In this document: one piece after another, positions 9,380 through 18,843 of the stretch | Layout of the letters: every line of letters begins with the position of its first letter | Position numbering within the stretch: position 1 is the first letter of the stretch | Source of the DNA: Paenibacillus aceti | GTDB lineage: Bacteria; Bacillota; Bacilli; Paenibacillales; Paenibacillaceae | NCBI RefSeq assembly: GCF_003614185.1 | Contig: NZ_KZ987724.1 | Coordinates: forward strand, 2,333,360 to 2,397,359 | Direction of reading: 5' to 3' | DNA: 64,000 nt | Notes under the pieces: model-generated | Told to the model about the DNA's origin: nothing | Databases searched by the model: none | What the model saw: only the letters and a program-made list of their open reading frames with translations | Made by a program: the position numbers and the translations under genes

Positions 9380-10777
9380 TTATTGATGTAATTCGCTATG
9401 TTTGACCGCTTCGACGACTTCTTCAAGCTTCATTCCGCGTGAGGCCTTCACCAGTATAATATCCTTCGGATGAAGTAGACTGATTAACTTATGAATAAGC
9501 TCGCTCTTGTCATCGTATGCATAAATATTGTCCGGAAGCAGATGCTTCTTCGCTCCGGCGGCGATTTCCCGGCCCAGCCTTCCGTATGTGAACAGTAGAT
9601 CCGTATTCTCTGGTGTCAGAAATTCGCCCACTTCTTGATGGAATCGCACTTCGTCCTCTCCGAGCTCAAGCATATCCCCGAGTACGGCGATTTTGTTACG
9701 GTAGCCCTTCATCGTCTTCAGTACATCGATCGCCGCTTTGGCTGATGTAGGGCTTGCGTTATAGGCATCATTCAGAATCGTAACCCCGTTATCCCCTTGG
9801 ACGATCTCGATCCGCATTCCTGTCAATTCCGCATGCTTCAGACCTTCCCGGATCGCGGTGTCCGCGATGCCATAATGTCTCGCCACAGCGATGGCCGCAA
9901 GACCATTGACTACATTATGCTCACCGAGCAGCGGCAGCTCAAAAGGCGTCTCGCCCTCTTTCAAGGTGAACATGGTGCCATGCTCCAGGAACATGATTCC
10001 ACTCGGATAAATATCATTATTTCCATTTAAACCAAAAGTCAGTGTATGCAGCTGCTCCGGCTTCGGTGTATCCGAATCGGCCAATACTTCCTGGATCAAA
10101 GGTTCGTCCCCATTGTATACGAACAGCCCCCCTGCCTTCAGCCCGGATAGAATCTCCAGCTTGGCCCGGGCGATTTCCAGCCGGGAGCCGAGTTGTTGCA
10201 AATGCGACTCGCCGATATTCGTGACAATGACCGCTTCCGGTTCAGCCAGCTTTGAAAGGAACTCTATTTCATAGCGGCCGCTCATGCCCATTTCAAGCAC
10301 GGCGATCTCGGTATCCTCCGGCATCGCCAGAATGGTTAGCGGTAGTCCGATATGATTGTTGTAGTTCCCCCCTGTCTTATGCACTCTATAAGTAGTTGCC
10401 AACAGGGAATAGAGCAGATCCTTCGTCGTCGTCTTCCCGTTGCTGCCCGTAATTCCGACCACCTTGGCCTCAGTCGCAGCAAGATAGCTCTTGGCAAGAC
10501 GCTGCAGCGCTTCAAGGGCATCGTCGACCAGAATGGCAGGCCCAGGCGGATTTCCCTTAATCCTCTCCCACAACGTGGCGCTGGCTCCGCTCGCCAGACT
10601 ATCCGCGACAAAGGCATGCCCGTCGAAGCGCTCGCCAGACAGCGGCACGAATAAGCAGCCCTGTTCAATACGTCTGGAGTCGGTAATAACTCCTTGAATG
10701 ATTAGATTGTTATCATCGGCATTCGCTACCTGTCCACCGCACATCGCAGCGATGTCCGCTAATTTTCTTTTTATCAC
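9380..10777 (-). CDS. murF: UDP-MurNAc-tripeptide D-alanyl-D-alanine ligase MurF
   Basis: Cytoplasmic ATP-dependent ligase that adds D-Ala-D-Ala to complete UDP-MurNAc-pentapeptide. It has 465 residues with the P-loop GSNGKTTTK (about 111-119), TGGNYNNHIG, and DAYNASPTS in the central region. The start is GTG 10777, which shares GTGA with the murE stop, a 4-base overlap that suggests translational coupling. AAGGGG lies 9 bases before it. In B. subtilis murF is elsewhere, so its place here between murE and mraY is more like the proteobacterial order. Confidence 0.95.
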   Translation of the reverse strand: MIKRKLADIAAMCGGQVANADDNNLIIQGVITDSRRIEQGCLFVPLSGERFDGHAFVADSLASGASATLWERIKGNPPGPAILVDDALEALQRLAKSYLAATEAKVVGITGSNGKTTTKDLLYSLLATTYRVHKTGGNYNNHIGLPLTILAMPEDTEIAVLEMGMSGRYEIEFLSKLAEPEAVIVTNIGESHLQQLGSRLEIARAKLEILSGLKAGGLFVYNGDEPLIQEVLADSDTPKPEQLHTLTFGLNGNNDIYPSGIMFLEHGTMFTLKEGETPFELPLLGEHNVVNGLAAIAVARHYGIADTAIREGLKHAELTGMRIEIVQGDNGVTILNDAYNASPTSAKAAIDVLKTMKGYRNKIAVLGDMLELGEDEVRFHQEVGEFLTPENTDLLFTYGRLGREIAAGAKKHLLPDNIYAYDDKSELIHKLISLLHPKDIILVKASRGMKLEEVVEAVKHSELHQ

Positions 10778-12264
10778 TTTGCTAAACCCCTTATCGCTTC
10801 TTTGGCCACGAGACGATCATCGAAATCATGCACTTCCTTGCCGATAATCTGATAGGTCTCATGTCCTTTCCCCGCAATCAATACTACATCGTCATGGCTT
10901 GCCATTTCAATAGCCTTTTGAATCGCTGCATGGCGGTCTACGATCAGCTCATAGCGCTCTAGTGGAACATGGTCCTCTACTAGTCCGGCCTCAATGTCCT
11001 TCAATATCAATGTCGGGTTCTCTGTCCGCGGATTATCCGAGGTTATAATGACATGATCGCCATATTTCGCAGCGATCCTGCCCATGATCGGGCGCTTCTT
11101 CCGGTCACGGTCCCCGCCGCAGCCGAAGACGCAAATCACCCGACCTTTAGCAAATTCATTCACCGTGCGCAGAACATTCTCCAGACCGTCCGGGGTATGG
11201 GCGTAATCGACGATCACCGCGAAGGATTGACCCTCATCCACGGCCTCTACCCGGCCTTCAACGCCCTTGATCGCCTCCAGGCTCGCCTTGATGCTCTCCA
11301 GAGGGATTCCTTCCAGCAAGGTCGCCGCTATGGCAGCGAGGGCATTGTATACATTAAACTTGCCGACCATCCGTAGCGTAATGTCCGCATTGCCACGGAA
11401 GGTCTCCACATGGAAGGAGGTGCCTTTCGCTGTTATCGAAATATTCGAAGCTCTGACATCAGCCGCATGCTCCACACCGTAAGTAATCGTCTCTGCGGAC
11501 GTTTGCTTGGCGAAATAATCAGAAGCCGCATCATCCGCATTCAACACAGCATAGCTGCGTTCAGCCGGAGCCTGAGGGTATGTGTTGCCAAGACGGGAGA
11601 AGAACAAGCCCTTGGCTTCCATGTACGCTTCCATCGTCTCATGATAGTCCAGATGATCCTGGGTCAGGTTCATGAAGACGGCGGTACGGAAATGAGTGCC
11701 TTTCACGCGGCCTTGTTCAAGCGCATGGGAGGATACCTCCATCACACAATGGGAGGCGCCCCCCTGCACCATTTCATGCAAGTAGCGCTGCAAGTCGAGA
11801 GCTTCCGGGGTCGTGCGCGGCATCGGTACCGCCTTGCCGTCAAACCTCCGCTCGATCGTGCCGATCAGTCCGGTCTTCTTGTCTTGATCCAGCAGAATAC
11901 GCTCGATCAGATAGGTCGTCGTCGTCTTCCCGTTCGTCCCCGTAATACCGATTACCTTCAAGCGATTGCTGGGATAATCGAAGAACACATTGCCCAGTAC
12001 AGCCATAGCAAGTCGGCTATCCTTCACCTTCAATTGCGGCAGCGATACCTCTTCCAGGAAGCGCTGCACGACAAGCGCGCTAGCCCCTTGCTCCGCGGCT
12101 TGCTTGGCATATTGATGACCGTCTACCGTGTGACCCGGCAGACAGAGGAACAGATCGCCCGGCTTCACTTGTCTGGAATCGAAGCAGATTCCCTGGCAGT
12201 CTGTATGCTCATCTCCCGATATTTCCGATGCTATTAAATAAGTTGCTAAATCTTTAAGCAGCAT
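10774..12264 (-). CDS. murE: UDP-MurNAc-dipeptide--2,6-diaminopimelate ligase MurE
   Basis: Adds the third residue of the stem peptide. The DNPR motif at about residues 410-413 (SDNPRTENP) is the signature for meso-diaminopimelate, so the wall is predicted to be of the A1-gamma mDAP type. The P-loop GTNGKTTTT is at about 109-117 and the 496-residue length is usual. GGAGGGG precedes ATG 12264 at good spacing. murF overlaps its stop codon, and spoVD ends 86 bp upstream of its start. Confidence 0.97.
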   Translation of the reverse strand: MLLKDLATYLIASEISGDEHTDCQGICFDSRQVKPGDLFLCLPGHTVDGHQYAKQAAEQGASALVVQRFLEEVSLPQLKVKDSRLAMAVLGNVFFDYPSNRLKVIGITGTNGKTTTTYLIERILLDQDKKTGLIGTIERRFDGKAVPMPRTTPEALDLQRYLHEMVQGGASHCVMEVSSHALEQGRVKGTHFRTAVFMNLTQDHLDYHETMEAYMEAKGLFFSRLGNTYPQAPAERSYAVLNADDAASDYFAKQTSAETITYGVEHAADVRASNISITAKGTSFHVETFRGNADITLRMVGKFNVYNALAAIAATLLEGIPLESIKASLEAIKGVEGRVEAVDEGQSFAVIVDYAHTPDGLENVLRTVNEFAKGRVICVFGCGGDRDRKKRPIMGRIAAKYGDHVIITSDNPRTENPTLILKDIEAGLVEDHVPLERYELIVDRHAAIQKAIEMASHDDVVLIAGKGHETYQIIGKEVHDFDDRLVAKEAIRGLAK

Positions 12265-12350
12265 AGTTCTTCCCCTCCGTCAAAATCTTCAACCGATGTT
12301 AATCCTAGTATCGCCAAAACTAATAAATTTCAGGATCGTAAAATCTAAGG

Positions 12351-14318
12351 CTACTCATGAGATTGTTTAAATTCATGCTCATGGTTCTGCTCAGCTTCAG
12401 ATTCACTCCCCATATAAATTCGGATGGTCGAGCCGCGTTCAACTCTAGTGCCCGCTTTAGGAGCCTGGTTAATCACGATAGAGCCAGCGCCCGACTTCAC
12501 CAGATTAAAATTCGTATTCATATCCTCATAGATATCCTGAGTTGTGTAGCCGATTAAATCTGGGACCGTCACGATCGGTGTCTCATTATACTTATATTTC
12601 TTCGCGACCTGCTCCTTGCGCGGCGGAATCTGTAAGTAATCGAGAGAATCCGCTAGAATCTTGCGCACGATCGGAGCGGCTACCACGCCGCCAAACTGAA
12701 TTCCCTGCGGATTGTCCACGGCGGTATATACGACGATCTGCGGATCATCCGCTGGAGCGAAGCCGATGAAGGACACGATATGCTCATTCGCTGAATAGCG
12801 GCCATTGATGACCTTCTGAGCCGTCCCTGTCTTCCCTCCGACGCGATAGCCATCGATAAACGCATTGCCGCCGGTGCCATTGGCCACGACGCTCTCCAGC
12901 GCCTCCCGTACTTTCTTCGAGGCTTCCTCAGAAATCACCTGACGCACAAACTGCGGCTCTGTAGCATCAACAACCTGCCCCGAATCCGGGTTCGTCCAGG
13001 ACTTGGCCACATAGGGCTTGTATAGCTTCCCGCCATTGATAGCAGCGGATACAGCGGTAATTTGCTGAATAGGTGTCACCGAGACCCCTTGGCCGAACGA
13101 GGTGGTCGCTAACTCCACTGGCCCGACATTGGCCAATTTGAACAGAATCCCGGTCGCCTCGCCGCTGAGATCAATGCCCGTCTTGCTGCCGAAGCCGAAA
13201 TCTTTAATATACTTGAACAACGTCTCTTTACCAAGCCGCTGGCCCAGAGCGACAAAGCCTGGGTTACAGGAATTCTCCACGACCTGCAGGAACGTCTGAC
13301 TGCCATGCCCGCCTCTCTTCCAGCAGCGGAGGGTAGCTCCCCCCACCTTGGTAAAGCCCGGGTCAAAGAAGTGATCATGCTGTAAATCTACCTTCTGTTC
13401 CTCCAGAGCGGCCGCGAGGGTAATGATTTTGAATGTGGAGCCCGGCTCATAAGTCATCCAGATCGGGAGATTCCGGTTATATATCTGAGGATCTACCTCC
13501 TGATAGCTGGCCGGTTCGTATCCGGGCCTGGCTGCCATGCCGAGGATTTCCCCCGTCTTGGGGTTCATCGCAATCGTAAGCGCCGAATTGGCATTAAGCC
13601 TGGCCATCGCCTGATCGAGCTCCCGCTCTATGATGCTCTGAATCGACTTGTCGATCGTCAGCTGCAAATTCAGCCCATCCCTGGGCTCCATATAGATCTC
13701 CGAGGAACCCGGCATCAATCTTCCTCCGGCATCGGACAGATAAGAGACACTTCCGTTCATCCCGCTTAATTCGCTGTCATATTTCTTTTCCAGACCAGTC
13801 AGACCCTGATTATAGCCGCCGGTGAATCCAAGAATATGGGCGGCAAGTCCTCCATAAGGATAATATCTTTTATTGTCCTCGGCAACAACAATACCCGGCA
13901 GATCCAAATCACGAATTTCCTGTGCTTTTTCCATCGTAATTTTGCGACCTCCGGGCTGTAACCTGACTATGGATTCTTTCTTGGTTATGATCTTCAGCAC
14001 CTTATCCTCACTCATTCCGAGCAGCGGCGCTAAACTGTGTGCGGTCGTCTCCGGCGATTTCACTTGTACCGGAATGGCCATAACAGTTGGAGTGGTAACG
14101 TTATACGCGAGAACATTGCCATTGCGATCAGTGATCTCCCCGCGTTTCGCAGAATAAGGAATATTTCGCCGCCAGGAATCCTCTGCCTTTGCCGACAGCT
14201 CCGCTCCTTCGCCGAGCTGTACATAAGCAAGCCGGACAACTAGAGCCATAAACAGCACACATAGCATACACAGCAGCAAGAACAGTCTTCTTCTAATGGT
14301 AAGCTTGGAGATCTTCAT
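12351..14318 (-). CDS. spoVD: Class B penicillin-binding protein SpoVD-type (one PASTA domain)
   Basis: Transpeptidase that cross-links peptidoglycan outside the membrane; in B. subtilis SpoVD works with SpoVE to build spore cortex. The 655 residues contain one N-terminal membrane helix (about 10-32), a dimerisation domain, and a transpeptidase domain with STFK (about 294-297), SCN (350-352) and KTGT (496-499). A single PASTA domain lies at about 585-640. The presence of one PASTA and its place after pbpB support SpoVD. SCN contains a cysteine next to the active site; B. subtilis SpoVD is known to be redox-controlled. ATG 14318 has GGGGGG 9 bases upstream. Confidence 0.93.
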   Translation of the reverse strand: MKISKLTIRRRLFLLLCMLCVLFMALVVRLAYVQLGEGAELSAKAEDSWRRNIPYSAKRGEITDRNGNVLAYNVTTPTVMAIPVQVKSPETTAHSLAPLLGMSEDKVLKIITKKESIVRLQPGGRKITMEKAQEIRDLDLPGIVVAEDNKRYYPYGGLAAHILGFTGGYNQGLTGLEKKYDSELSGMNGSVSYLSDAGGRLMPGSSEIYMEPRDGLNLQLTIDKSIQSIIERELDQAMARLNANSALTIAMNPKTGEILGMAARPGYEPASYQEVDPQIYNRNLPIWMTYEPGSTFKIITLAAALEEQKVDLQHDHFFDPGFTKVGGATLRCWKRGGHGSQTFLQVVENSCNPGFVALGQRLGKETLFKYIKDFGFGSKTGIDLSGEATGILFKLANVGPVELATTSFGQGVSVTPIQQITAVSAAINGGKLYKPYVAKSWTNPDSGQVVDATEPQFVRQVISEEASKKVREALESVVANGTGGNAFIDGYRVGGKTGTAQKVINGRYSANEHIVSFIGFAPADDPQIVVYTAVDNPQGIQFGGVVAAPIVRKILADSLDYLQIPPRKEQVAKKYKYNETPIVTVPDLIGYTTQDIYEDMNTNFNLVKSGAGSIVINQAPKAGTRVERGSTIRIYMGSESEAEQNHEHEFKQSHE

Positions 14319-14327
14319 TGAAAATTG

Positions 14328-14389
14328 CCCCCCTGTTTCATCCTGAGCATGATTGGTTTCATATCATAAATATTCAGGACAAACAGGGG
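14328..14389 (-). promoter_or_regulatory. Stem-loop that could sequester the spoVD ribosome-binding site
   Basis: In the 81-bp pbpB-spoVD gap the reverse strand carries CCCCTGTTT (14381-14389) and AAACAGGGG (14330-14338), a perfect 9-bp pairing with about 42 bases between. The distal arm includes the GGGGGG that serves spoVD. In mRNA read from pbpB this would hide the ribosome-binding site. A transcript starting inside the loop would lack the first arm. Confidence 0.5.
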
Positions 14390-14399
14390 TTAGAACAAG

Positions 14400-16637
14400 C
14401 TATGGGGAAGAACCCGAGCTTTCTCCGGCATTATCTTCAGGAACATCAGCCTCTTCATTCTGCTGCTCCTGCTCCGCTTCTTCCTCTTCTTCCTTAAGCG
14501 TAGGCTCCAGCACAAGGTCTATTCGCCGCTTGCCATTCTCCTTCGTCAAGGTCTGGGAGACGACATATCCCTCGCCCTCGATTCTCGCCTCCACGCCTAT
14601 AGCCGAGAGCAGCTCCATCGCATCGCGTAGAGACTGTCCCTTCAGGCTAGGGATGTTGACCTTATCTCCTTCTTCCGTCAGCAGATACATATGCTGTCCG
14701 GTCTTGAGGATGGAGCCGGATTTCGGAAATTGCGAGACGACCTTGCTTCCTTTACCGAGAGTGGCGTAATTAATTCCTAATCCCGCCAGCTTATTCTTGG
14801 CATCCTGGGCCGTCAAGCCCTTTAAATCAGGGGCCTTGACACCGTTATTCGCGATATCTGTGGATGTCTTATTGTTGAATTTCTTAGGGACGCCCATATA
14901 TTGCAGCGTTTGGTTAATGATCTTCTTGAACACCGGAGCCGCCGCCGTCCCCCCGCCAAGATGGGAATCCTGAGGCTCATCGATCAGCACCAGCATCGCA
15001 ATCTTCGGATCATCCGCCGGAGCGTATCCGATGAAGGAGACGACCTGTTTATTGTAGTTGTACTCTCCGTTGACTACCTTAACTGCCGTACCTGTCTTAC
15101 CTGCGACCCGATAACCATCGATATAAGCATGACGCCCACTACCGATCTTCAAATCCGAGACGACCTGTTCCAAATATTCGCTCGTCTTCTTCGCACTTTC
15201 CTGGGAAATAACTTGTCTTATGACTTTAGGCTGCGTCACTTCCTTATCTCCGGTAAGCGGGTCTGTAATCGACTTGACGATATGTGGCTCCATCAATTTA
15301 CCGCCGTTGGCGATAGCCGCAACCGCAGCGACCTGCTGCAATGGAGTTACCAGCAGCTTACCATGACCATAGGTCATCGCCGCATAGTCTGCAGGCTGCT
15401 CTGGAGACACGACGCCCTTGGCCTCGCCTGGTAATTCTATGCCCGTCTTCTGACCGAAGCCAAAATTATCGACATACTGCTTCATAAGATCAGGCCCCAG
15501 CAGCTCATAGCCCAGCTTAACGAAGGCTACGTTACTGGAACGCTTAACCCCTTCCAGGTATTTGATACTGCCCCAGCCCGAGCGCCGAATGTCACGGATC
15601 GTCTGTCCAGGTACGCGGATGCTACCGGACATATAATAATCGTCAGGATGGAATAGCCCTTCCTGCACCACAGCGCCCAAGGTCACAATCTTAAAGGTTG
15701 AACCCGGTTCATATACCGACTTGATCGCATGATTATAGAAATTCTTCAAGCTTTTTTGATCGGCATCCACCCAATACTCATTTGGATTATAGCTAGGCAA
15801 ATTAGCCATCCCGAGAATCTCCATCGTCTTCGGATCAGCCGCGATTACCGTCATACTGATCGGCTTCAGCTGATTGAAGGCCTCTTGCATCGCATCCTCA
15901 ATATAATACTGTATCGTATCATCGATTGTTAACTGAATTTCTTTGCCATCTTTTGCCGGGGTGTATACTTCACTAGCTTTCGGAATCTCAATCCCTCGGC
16001 CATCGCTCTTGTATTCGATCGCTCCATTCTGACCCGTCAGTTCTTCATCATAGTAAGCTTCAATTCCGGCAACGGCTTCTCCTTCACGACTCGTATAACC
16101 AAGCACATGCGCCGCCAGACTATTTTTCGGATAATAGCGTTTTGTTTCCTTAATCAGTAGAATACCGGAGTCCTGAATGTCATGCTTCTTTTTAAGCTCC
16201 TCGGAGAATTTCTCGATCTTGTCGCGAAGCTCCTGGTCAATCTTCCAGCCCTCATTTCTTACTTCACGCTGTGGATAGAAGCTACCATCCTCTCGCTTGG
16301 CATTTACAAGCTTTCTTAATTCACCCTCATTCTTGTTGAGCAGTTCGTGTAAGCCTTGAACGATCTCCTCCTGCAATCCATATTTATTGATAACTTGCGG
16401 ATTAACCGCAACAGTATAAGCTGGAGCATCCACGGCCAGTACATCGCCATTCCGGTCCGTAATCATCCCTCGCGTTGCCGTGAGGACCTTCTTCTTGGAC
16501 CATTGATTTTCGGCATAGCTCTGCCAGAAATTCTCTTCAACCACCTGAACCCAGAACACTCTTATCATCAAGACAGCAAAAAAGAGGGTGATGACTCCCC
16601 CTATTAGCAGTGTGCGAAGCTTTATTCGTTTTATCAT
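14400..16637 (-). CDS. pbpB: Septal class B penicillin-binding protein PBP2B (two PASTA domains)
   Basis: Essential division transpeptidase acting with an FtsW-type SEDS protein at the septum. One N-terminal membrane helix (about 9-30) leads to a dimerisation domain and the transpeptidase domain with STFK (about 313-316), SSN (367-369) and KTGT (514-517). Two PASTA domains follow (about 602-667 and 668-725), then a tail rich in Glu, Gln and Ser. ATG 16637 has GAGG 8 bases upstream. It lies between ftsL and spoVD, the conserved order. Confidence 0.95.
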   Translation of the reverse strand: MIKRIKLRTLLIGGVITLFFAVLMIRVFWVQVVEENFWQSYAENQWSKKKVLTATRGMITDRNGDVLAVDAPAYTVAVNPQVINKYGLQEEIVQGLHELLNKNEGELRKLVNAKREDGSFYPQREVRNEGWKIDQELRDKIEKFSEELKKKHDIQDSGILLIKETKRYYPKNSLAAHVLGYTSREGEAVAGIEAYYDEELTGQNGAIEYKSDGRGIEIPKASEVYTPAKDGKEIQLTIDDTIQYYIEDAMQEAFNQLKPISMTVIAADPKTMEILGMANLPSYNPNEYWVDADQKSLKNFYNHAIKSVYEPGSTFKIVTLGAVVQEGLFHPDDYYMSGSIRVPGQTIRDIRRSGWGSIKYLEGVKRSSNVAFVKLGYELLGPDLMKQYVDNFGFGQKTGIELPGEAKGVVSPEQPADYAAMTYGHGKLLVTPLQQVAAVAAIANGGKLMEPHIVKSITDPLTGDKEVTQPKVIRQVISQESAKKTSEYLEQVVSDLKIGSGRHAYIDGYRVAGKTGTAVKVVNGEYNYNKQVVSFIGYAPADDPKIAMLVLIDEPQDSHLGGGTAAAPVFKKIINQTLQYMGVPKKFNNKTSTDIANNGVKAPDLKGLTAQDAKNKLAGLGINYATLGKGSKVVSQFPKSGSILKTGQHMYLLTEEGDKVNIPSLKGQSLRDAMELLSAIGVEARIEGEGYVVSQTLTKENGKRRIDLVLEPTLKEEEEEAEQEQQNEEADVPEDNAGESSGSSP

Positions 16638-16661
16638 AATAAAAACCTCTTAATTACTTTT

Positions 16662-17045
16662 TTATCGGATGGAAGCGGTCGGGACCTGAACATGGACTCC
16701 TTCGTTTTGCGGTTCAACATAGCCCAGCTTAGCTGCTTCTTCAGGAATGCGCTCCTCCAGCTTCTCCCTCTGGATCGACAATTCCTTCACTTGAGCACTA
16801 ATGCTTTGAATATCTGTATTCAGATTGAAAACCTGGCGTTTGATATCATATAATTGTGAATTTTGCCATAACAGTCCGGCCGCTATAGCAACACAAAATA
16901 TAATCGTCGCCATGTACAGCAGCTTCTCGCGGACGGGAAGCGGGGAACGATGTGTGACCACCTTGGTCGTTTCACGGTAGCGAGGATTCTGTCCACGTGC
17001 CGCCGTATTCTCTTTAACTGCTAAATTTCCGCGTGTATACGCCAT
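16662..17045 (-). CDS. ftsL: Cell division protein FtsL
   Basis: Small bitopic divisome protein that pairs with DivIC through a periplasm-side coiled coil. The 127 residues have a basic, flexible cytoplasmic part (1-40), one membrane helix (about 42-60), then heptad-like sequence (about 62-105). Sequence is poorly conserved in this family, so the call relies on topology and on the place between rsmH and pbpB. Its ATG follows the rsmH stop codon directly, and the GGAGG lies inside the end of rsmH. Confidence 0.92.
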   Translation of the reverse strand: MAYTRGNLAVKENTAARGQNPRYRETTKVVTHRSPLPVREKLLYMATIIFCVAIAAGLLWQNSQLYDIKRQVFNLNTDIQSISAQVKELSIQREKLEERIPEEAAKLGYVEPQNEGVHVQVPTASIR

Positions 17046-18029
17046 CTACTTTCCCTCCGCTGTTTCTACGTTATATTGCAGCTTCTCCGCCACACGCAAT
17101 TTTGCCGAGCGTGCCCGAGGATTAAATTCCAGTTCCTCTTCCGAAGGAATAATCGGTTTACGATTGATCAACTTCAGTTGTCCTTTGCCTCCGCATACAC
17201 ACATTGGGAAATCAGGCGGGCAAGTGCATTTCTCCACATAGCTGGCGAAGATTTGCTTGCAGATCCGATCCTCTAAGGAGTGGAAGGTAATGACCGAAGC
17301 CCGACCACCCGGAGCAAGACAACGGACCGCCGCATGCAGCCCTTCCTCAAACGCTCCCAATTCATCATTCACCGCAATACGCAATGCTTGGAAGCTGCGC
17401 TTGGCTGGATGTCCTCCGGTTCTTCTCGCCGCCGCGGGAATCCCTGCCTTGATTAATTCGACCAGCTCACCCGTTGTCTCAATCGGAGCCAACTGGCGCT
17501 GGTCTGCTATAACCTTGGCAATTCTCCGTGAGAATTTCTCCTCGCCGTACTGGAACAGAATGCGGGCGATCTCACGTTCAGGCCACTCATTCACAATATG
17601 TCGAGCCGTGAGTTCAGCAGACTGATCCATCCGCATATCGAGCGGAGCATCTGCATTGTAGCTGAATCCACGTTCACCCTCATCGAACTGGGGAGAAGAT
17701 ACTCCCAAATCGAATAAAATACCATCTACCTGGGGTAGACCTTCATATTTTGGAACAAAATCAAGCTCTAACAATTTCTCCTGCAGATGGCGAAAATTAC
17801 TCCTTACCAAGGTGAGGCGATCTCCATAGGGAGCAAGCATCTCCTTGGCATTCTCATGCGCCCAATCGTCCTGATCGAAGGCGATCAACCTGCCTTCCGC
17901 GTTAAGCTTCGACAATATGACTGAGCTATGGCCGCCGCCACCCAGCGTACAATCTACATAAATACCGCCTGGCTTAATGCTCAGCCCTTCTGTCGCCTCT
18001 GCTTTAAGTACCGTGATGTGATGGAACAA
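17046..18029 (-). CDS. rsmH: 16S rRNA (cytosine1402-N4)-methyltransferase RsmH
   Basis: SAM-dependent methyltransferase that modifies C1402 of 16S rRNA in the decoding centre. Motifs seen are [15 protein letters not shown] (SAM loop), [22 protein letters not shown], and [15 protein letters not shown]. The start is TTG 18029: GGAGG lies 9 bases upstream and the product then begins [12 protein letters not shown], as in the family (327 residues). The longer open frame up to 18086 has no support. A cluster C-P-P...C-V-C near 275-290 is normal for Firmicute members. Confidence 0.95.
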   Translation of the reverse strand: MFHHITVLKAEATEGLSIKPGGIYVDCTLGGGGHSSVILSKLNAEGRLIAFDQDDWAHENAKEMLAPYGDRLTLVRSNFRHLQEKLLELDFVPKYEGLPQVDGILFDLGVSSPQFDEGERGFSYNADAPLDMRMDQSAELTARHIVNEWPEREIARILFQYGEEKFSRRIAKVIADQRQLAPIETTGELVELIKAGIPAAARRTGGHPAKRSFQALRIAVNDELGAFEEGLHAAVRCLAPGGRASVITFHSLEDRICKQIFASYVEKCTCPPDFPMCVCGGKGQLKLINRKPIIPSEEELEFNPRARSAKLRVAEKLQYNVETAEGK

Positions 18030-18060
18030 GACTGCAGCCCTCCAGACTGTTTTAAAATGT

Positions 18061-18167
18061 AATTCAAAAAGTCCGATTTTCAGCACCGGAAGGCCCGACT
18101 GAATTCAAGATTCGATGTCGAATAGCTTCCTGATTAACATCGTGATCAAAAGTGGATTTTTTGAATT
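18061..18167 (-). repeat. Dispersed palindromic repeat element between mraZ and rsmH
   Basis: Read on the reverse strand this 107-bp segment starts with TTCAAAAAATCCACTTTTGA and ends with the inverted form TCGGACTTTTTGAATT. Its inner part ATCACGATGTT...TCGACATCGAATCTTG matches the copies at 58973-59142 and 59161-59318. It fills nearly all of the gap between mraZ and rsmH and has no ORF. It resembles a small non-autonomous (MITE- or REP-like) element. Confidence 0.75.
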
Positions 18168-18170
18168 TCC

Positions 18171-18608
18171 CTACAAATCGAAATTGAAGTCTACTAGCTT
18201 CTCTGCGATTTCATTGAATGACTCCTCCGACTGCTCAAAATACTGTGTCCACGTCGAACGGCTCCAAATTTCAACACGATTCGACACGCCCAGTACAACA
18301 CACTCCTTCTCCAGCCCAGCATACTGCCTTAAATTGCCGGGTATATTTACCCTTCCCTGTTTATCCCACTCACATTCGGTGGCTCCAGAGAAGAAGAAAC
18401 GAGTGAACGCACGAGCATCGGATTTCATTAGTGGCAAAGTCTTGAGCTTCTGCTCCAGCTGCTCCCATTCTTGCATGGGATAGACAAACAGACACTGATC
18501 AAGACCCCGGGTAATGACGAAAGAGCTACCAAGAAGGTCGCGAAACTTGGCCGGAATGATGATACGGCCCTTCTCATCAATGCTATGTTGGTATTCCCCC
18601 ATAAACAT
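18171..18608 (-). CDS. mraZ: Transcriptional regulator MraZ
   Basis: AbrB-fold regulator that opens the dcw cluster and binds the promoter of its own operon. The 145-residue protein begins [20 protein letters not shown] and repeats the same fold in the second half ([18 protein letters not shown]), the usual two SpoVT-AbrB halves. ATG 18608 is preceded by GGGGTGAG at 8 bases. The presumed operator lies immediately upstream at 18636-18660. Confidence 0.97.
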   Translation of the reverse strand: MFMGEYQHSIDEKGRIIIPAKFRDLLGSSFVITRGLDQCLFVYPMQEWEQLEQKLKTLPLMKSDARAFTRFFFSGATECEWDKQGRVNIPGNLRQYAGLEKECVVLGVSNRVEIWSRSTWTQYFEQSEESFNEIAEKLVDFNFDL

Positions 18609-18635
18609 CGGCTTCGCTCACCCCTATCCTCTTTC

Positions 18636-18660
18636 CCCCACATTACACCACTTTACACCA
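18636..18660 (-). promoter_or_regulatory. MraZ-box: three direct repeats at the mraZ promoter
   Basis: On the reverse strand TGGTG, TGGTG and TGGGG occur at 18656-18660, 18646-18650 and 18636-18640, each separated by 5 bases, a period of 10 bp. This matches the known MraZ target of TGGGN-type repeats with 5-nt spacing. The boxes overlap the -10 region, which suits repression of the operon by its own first product. Confidence 0.75.
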
Positions 18661-18679
18661 CAATGATGGTTATATTCAA
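18650..18679 (-). promoter_or_regulatory. Candidate mraZ (dcw) promoter
   Basis: Reverse strand TTGAAT (18674-18679) and TAAAGT (18650-18655) are 18 bp apart. It lies downstream of the ahcY terminator and about 40 bp before the mraZ start, so it is the likely main promoter of the cluster. The -10 sequence is entwined with the MraZ boxes. Confidence 0.55.
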
Positions 18680-18745
18680 CATATTAAGGAAAAATCCTGC
18701 TAAAAGCAAAAAAAATATTTGGTAATTGGATGAAAGAGAAAAGAA

Positions 18746-18793
18746 TAATAAAAAGAGCAGGCTTCGAGGTTAAAGAACTTCGAAATCCTGCTC
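18746..18793 (-). terminator. Rho-independent terminator after ahcY
   Basis: The reverse strand forms a stem from GAGCAGG (18787-18793) with CCTGCTC (18755-18761), extended by TTCGAAGTT with AACCTCGAA. TTTTTATT follows. It separates ahcY from the mraZ operon. Confidence 0.85.
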
Positions 18794-18843
18794 ATTGAAA
18801 TCGCTATTATACCTAGAGACCGTTCAAGTCGGCCTGGTGCTCT

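Noticed and set aside
10336-10668. 110-codon reverse frame within murF
   Set aside because: Same-strand, different-frame overlap inside a conserved ligase; no independent support.
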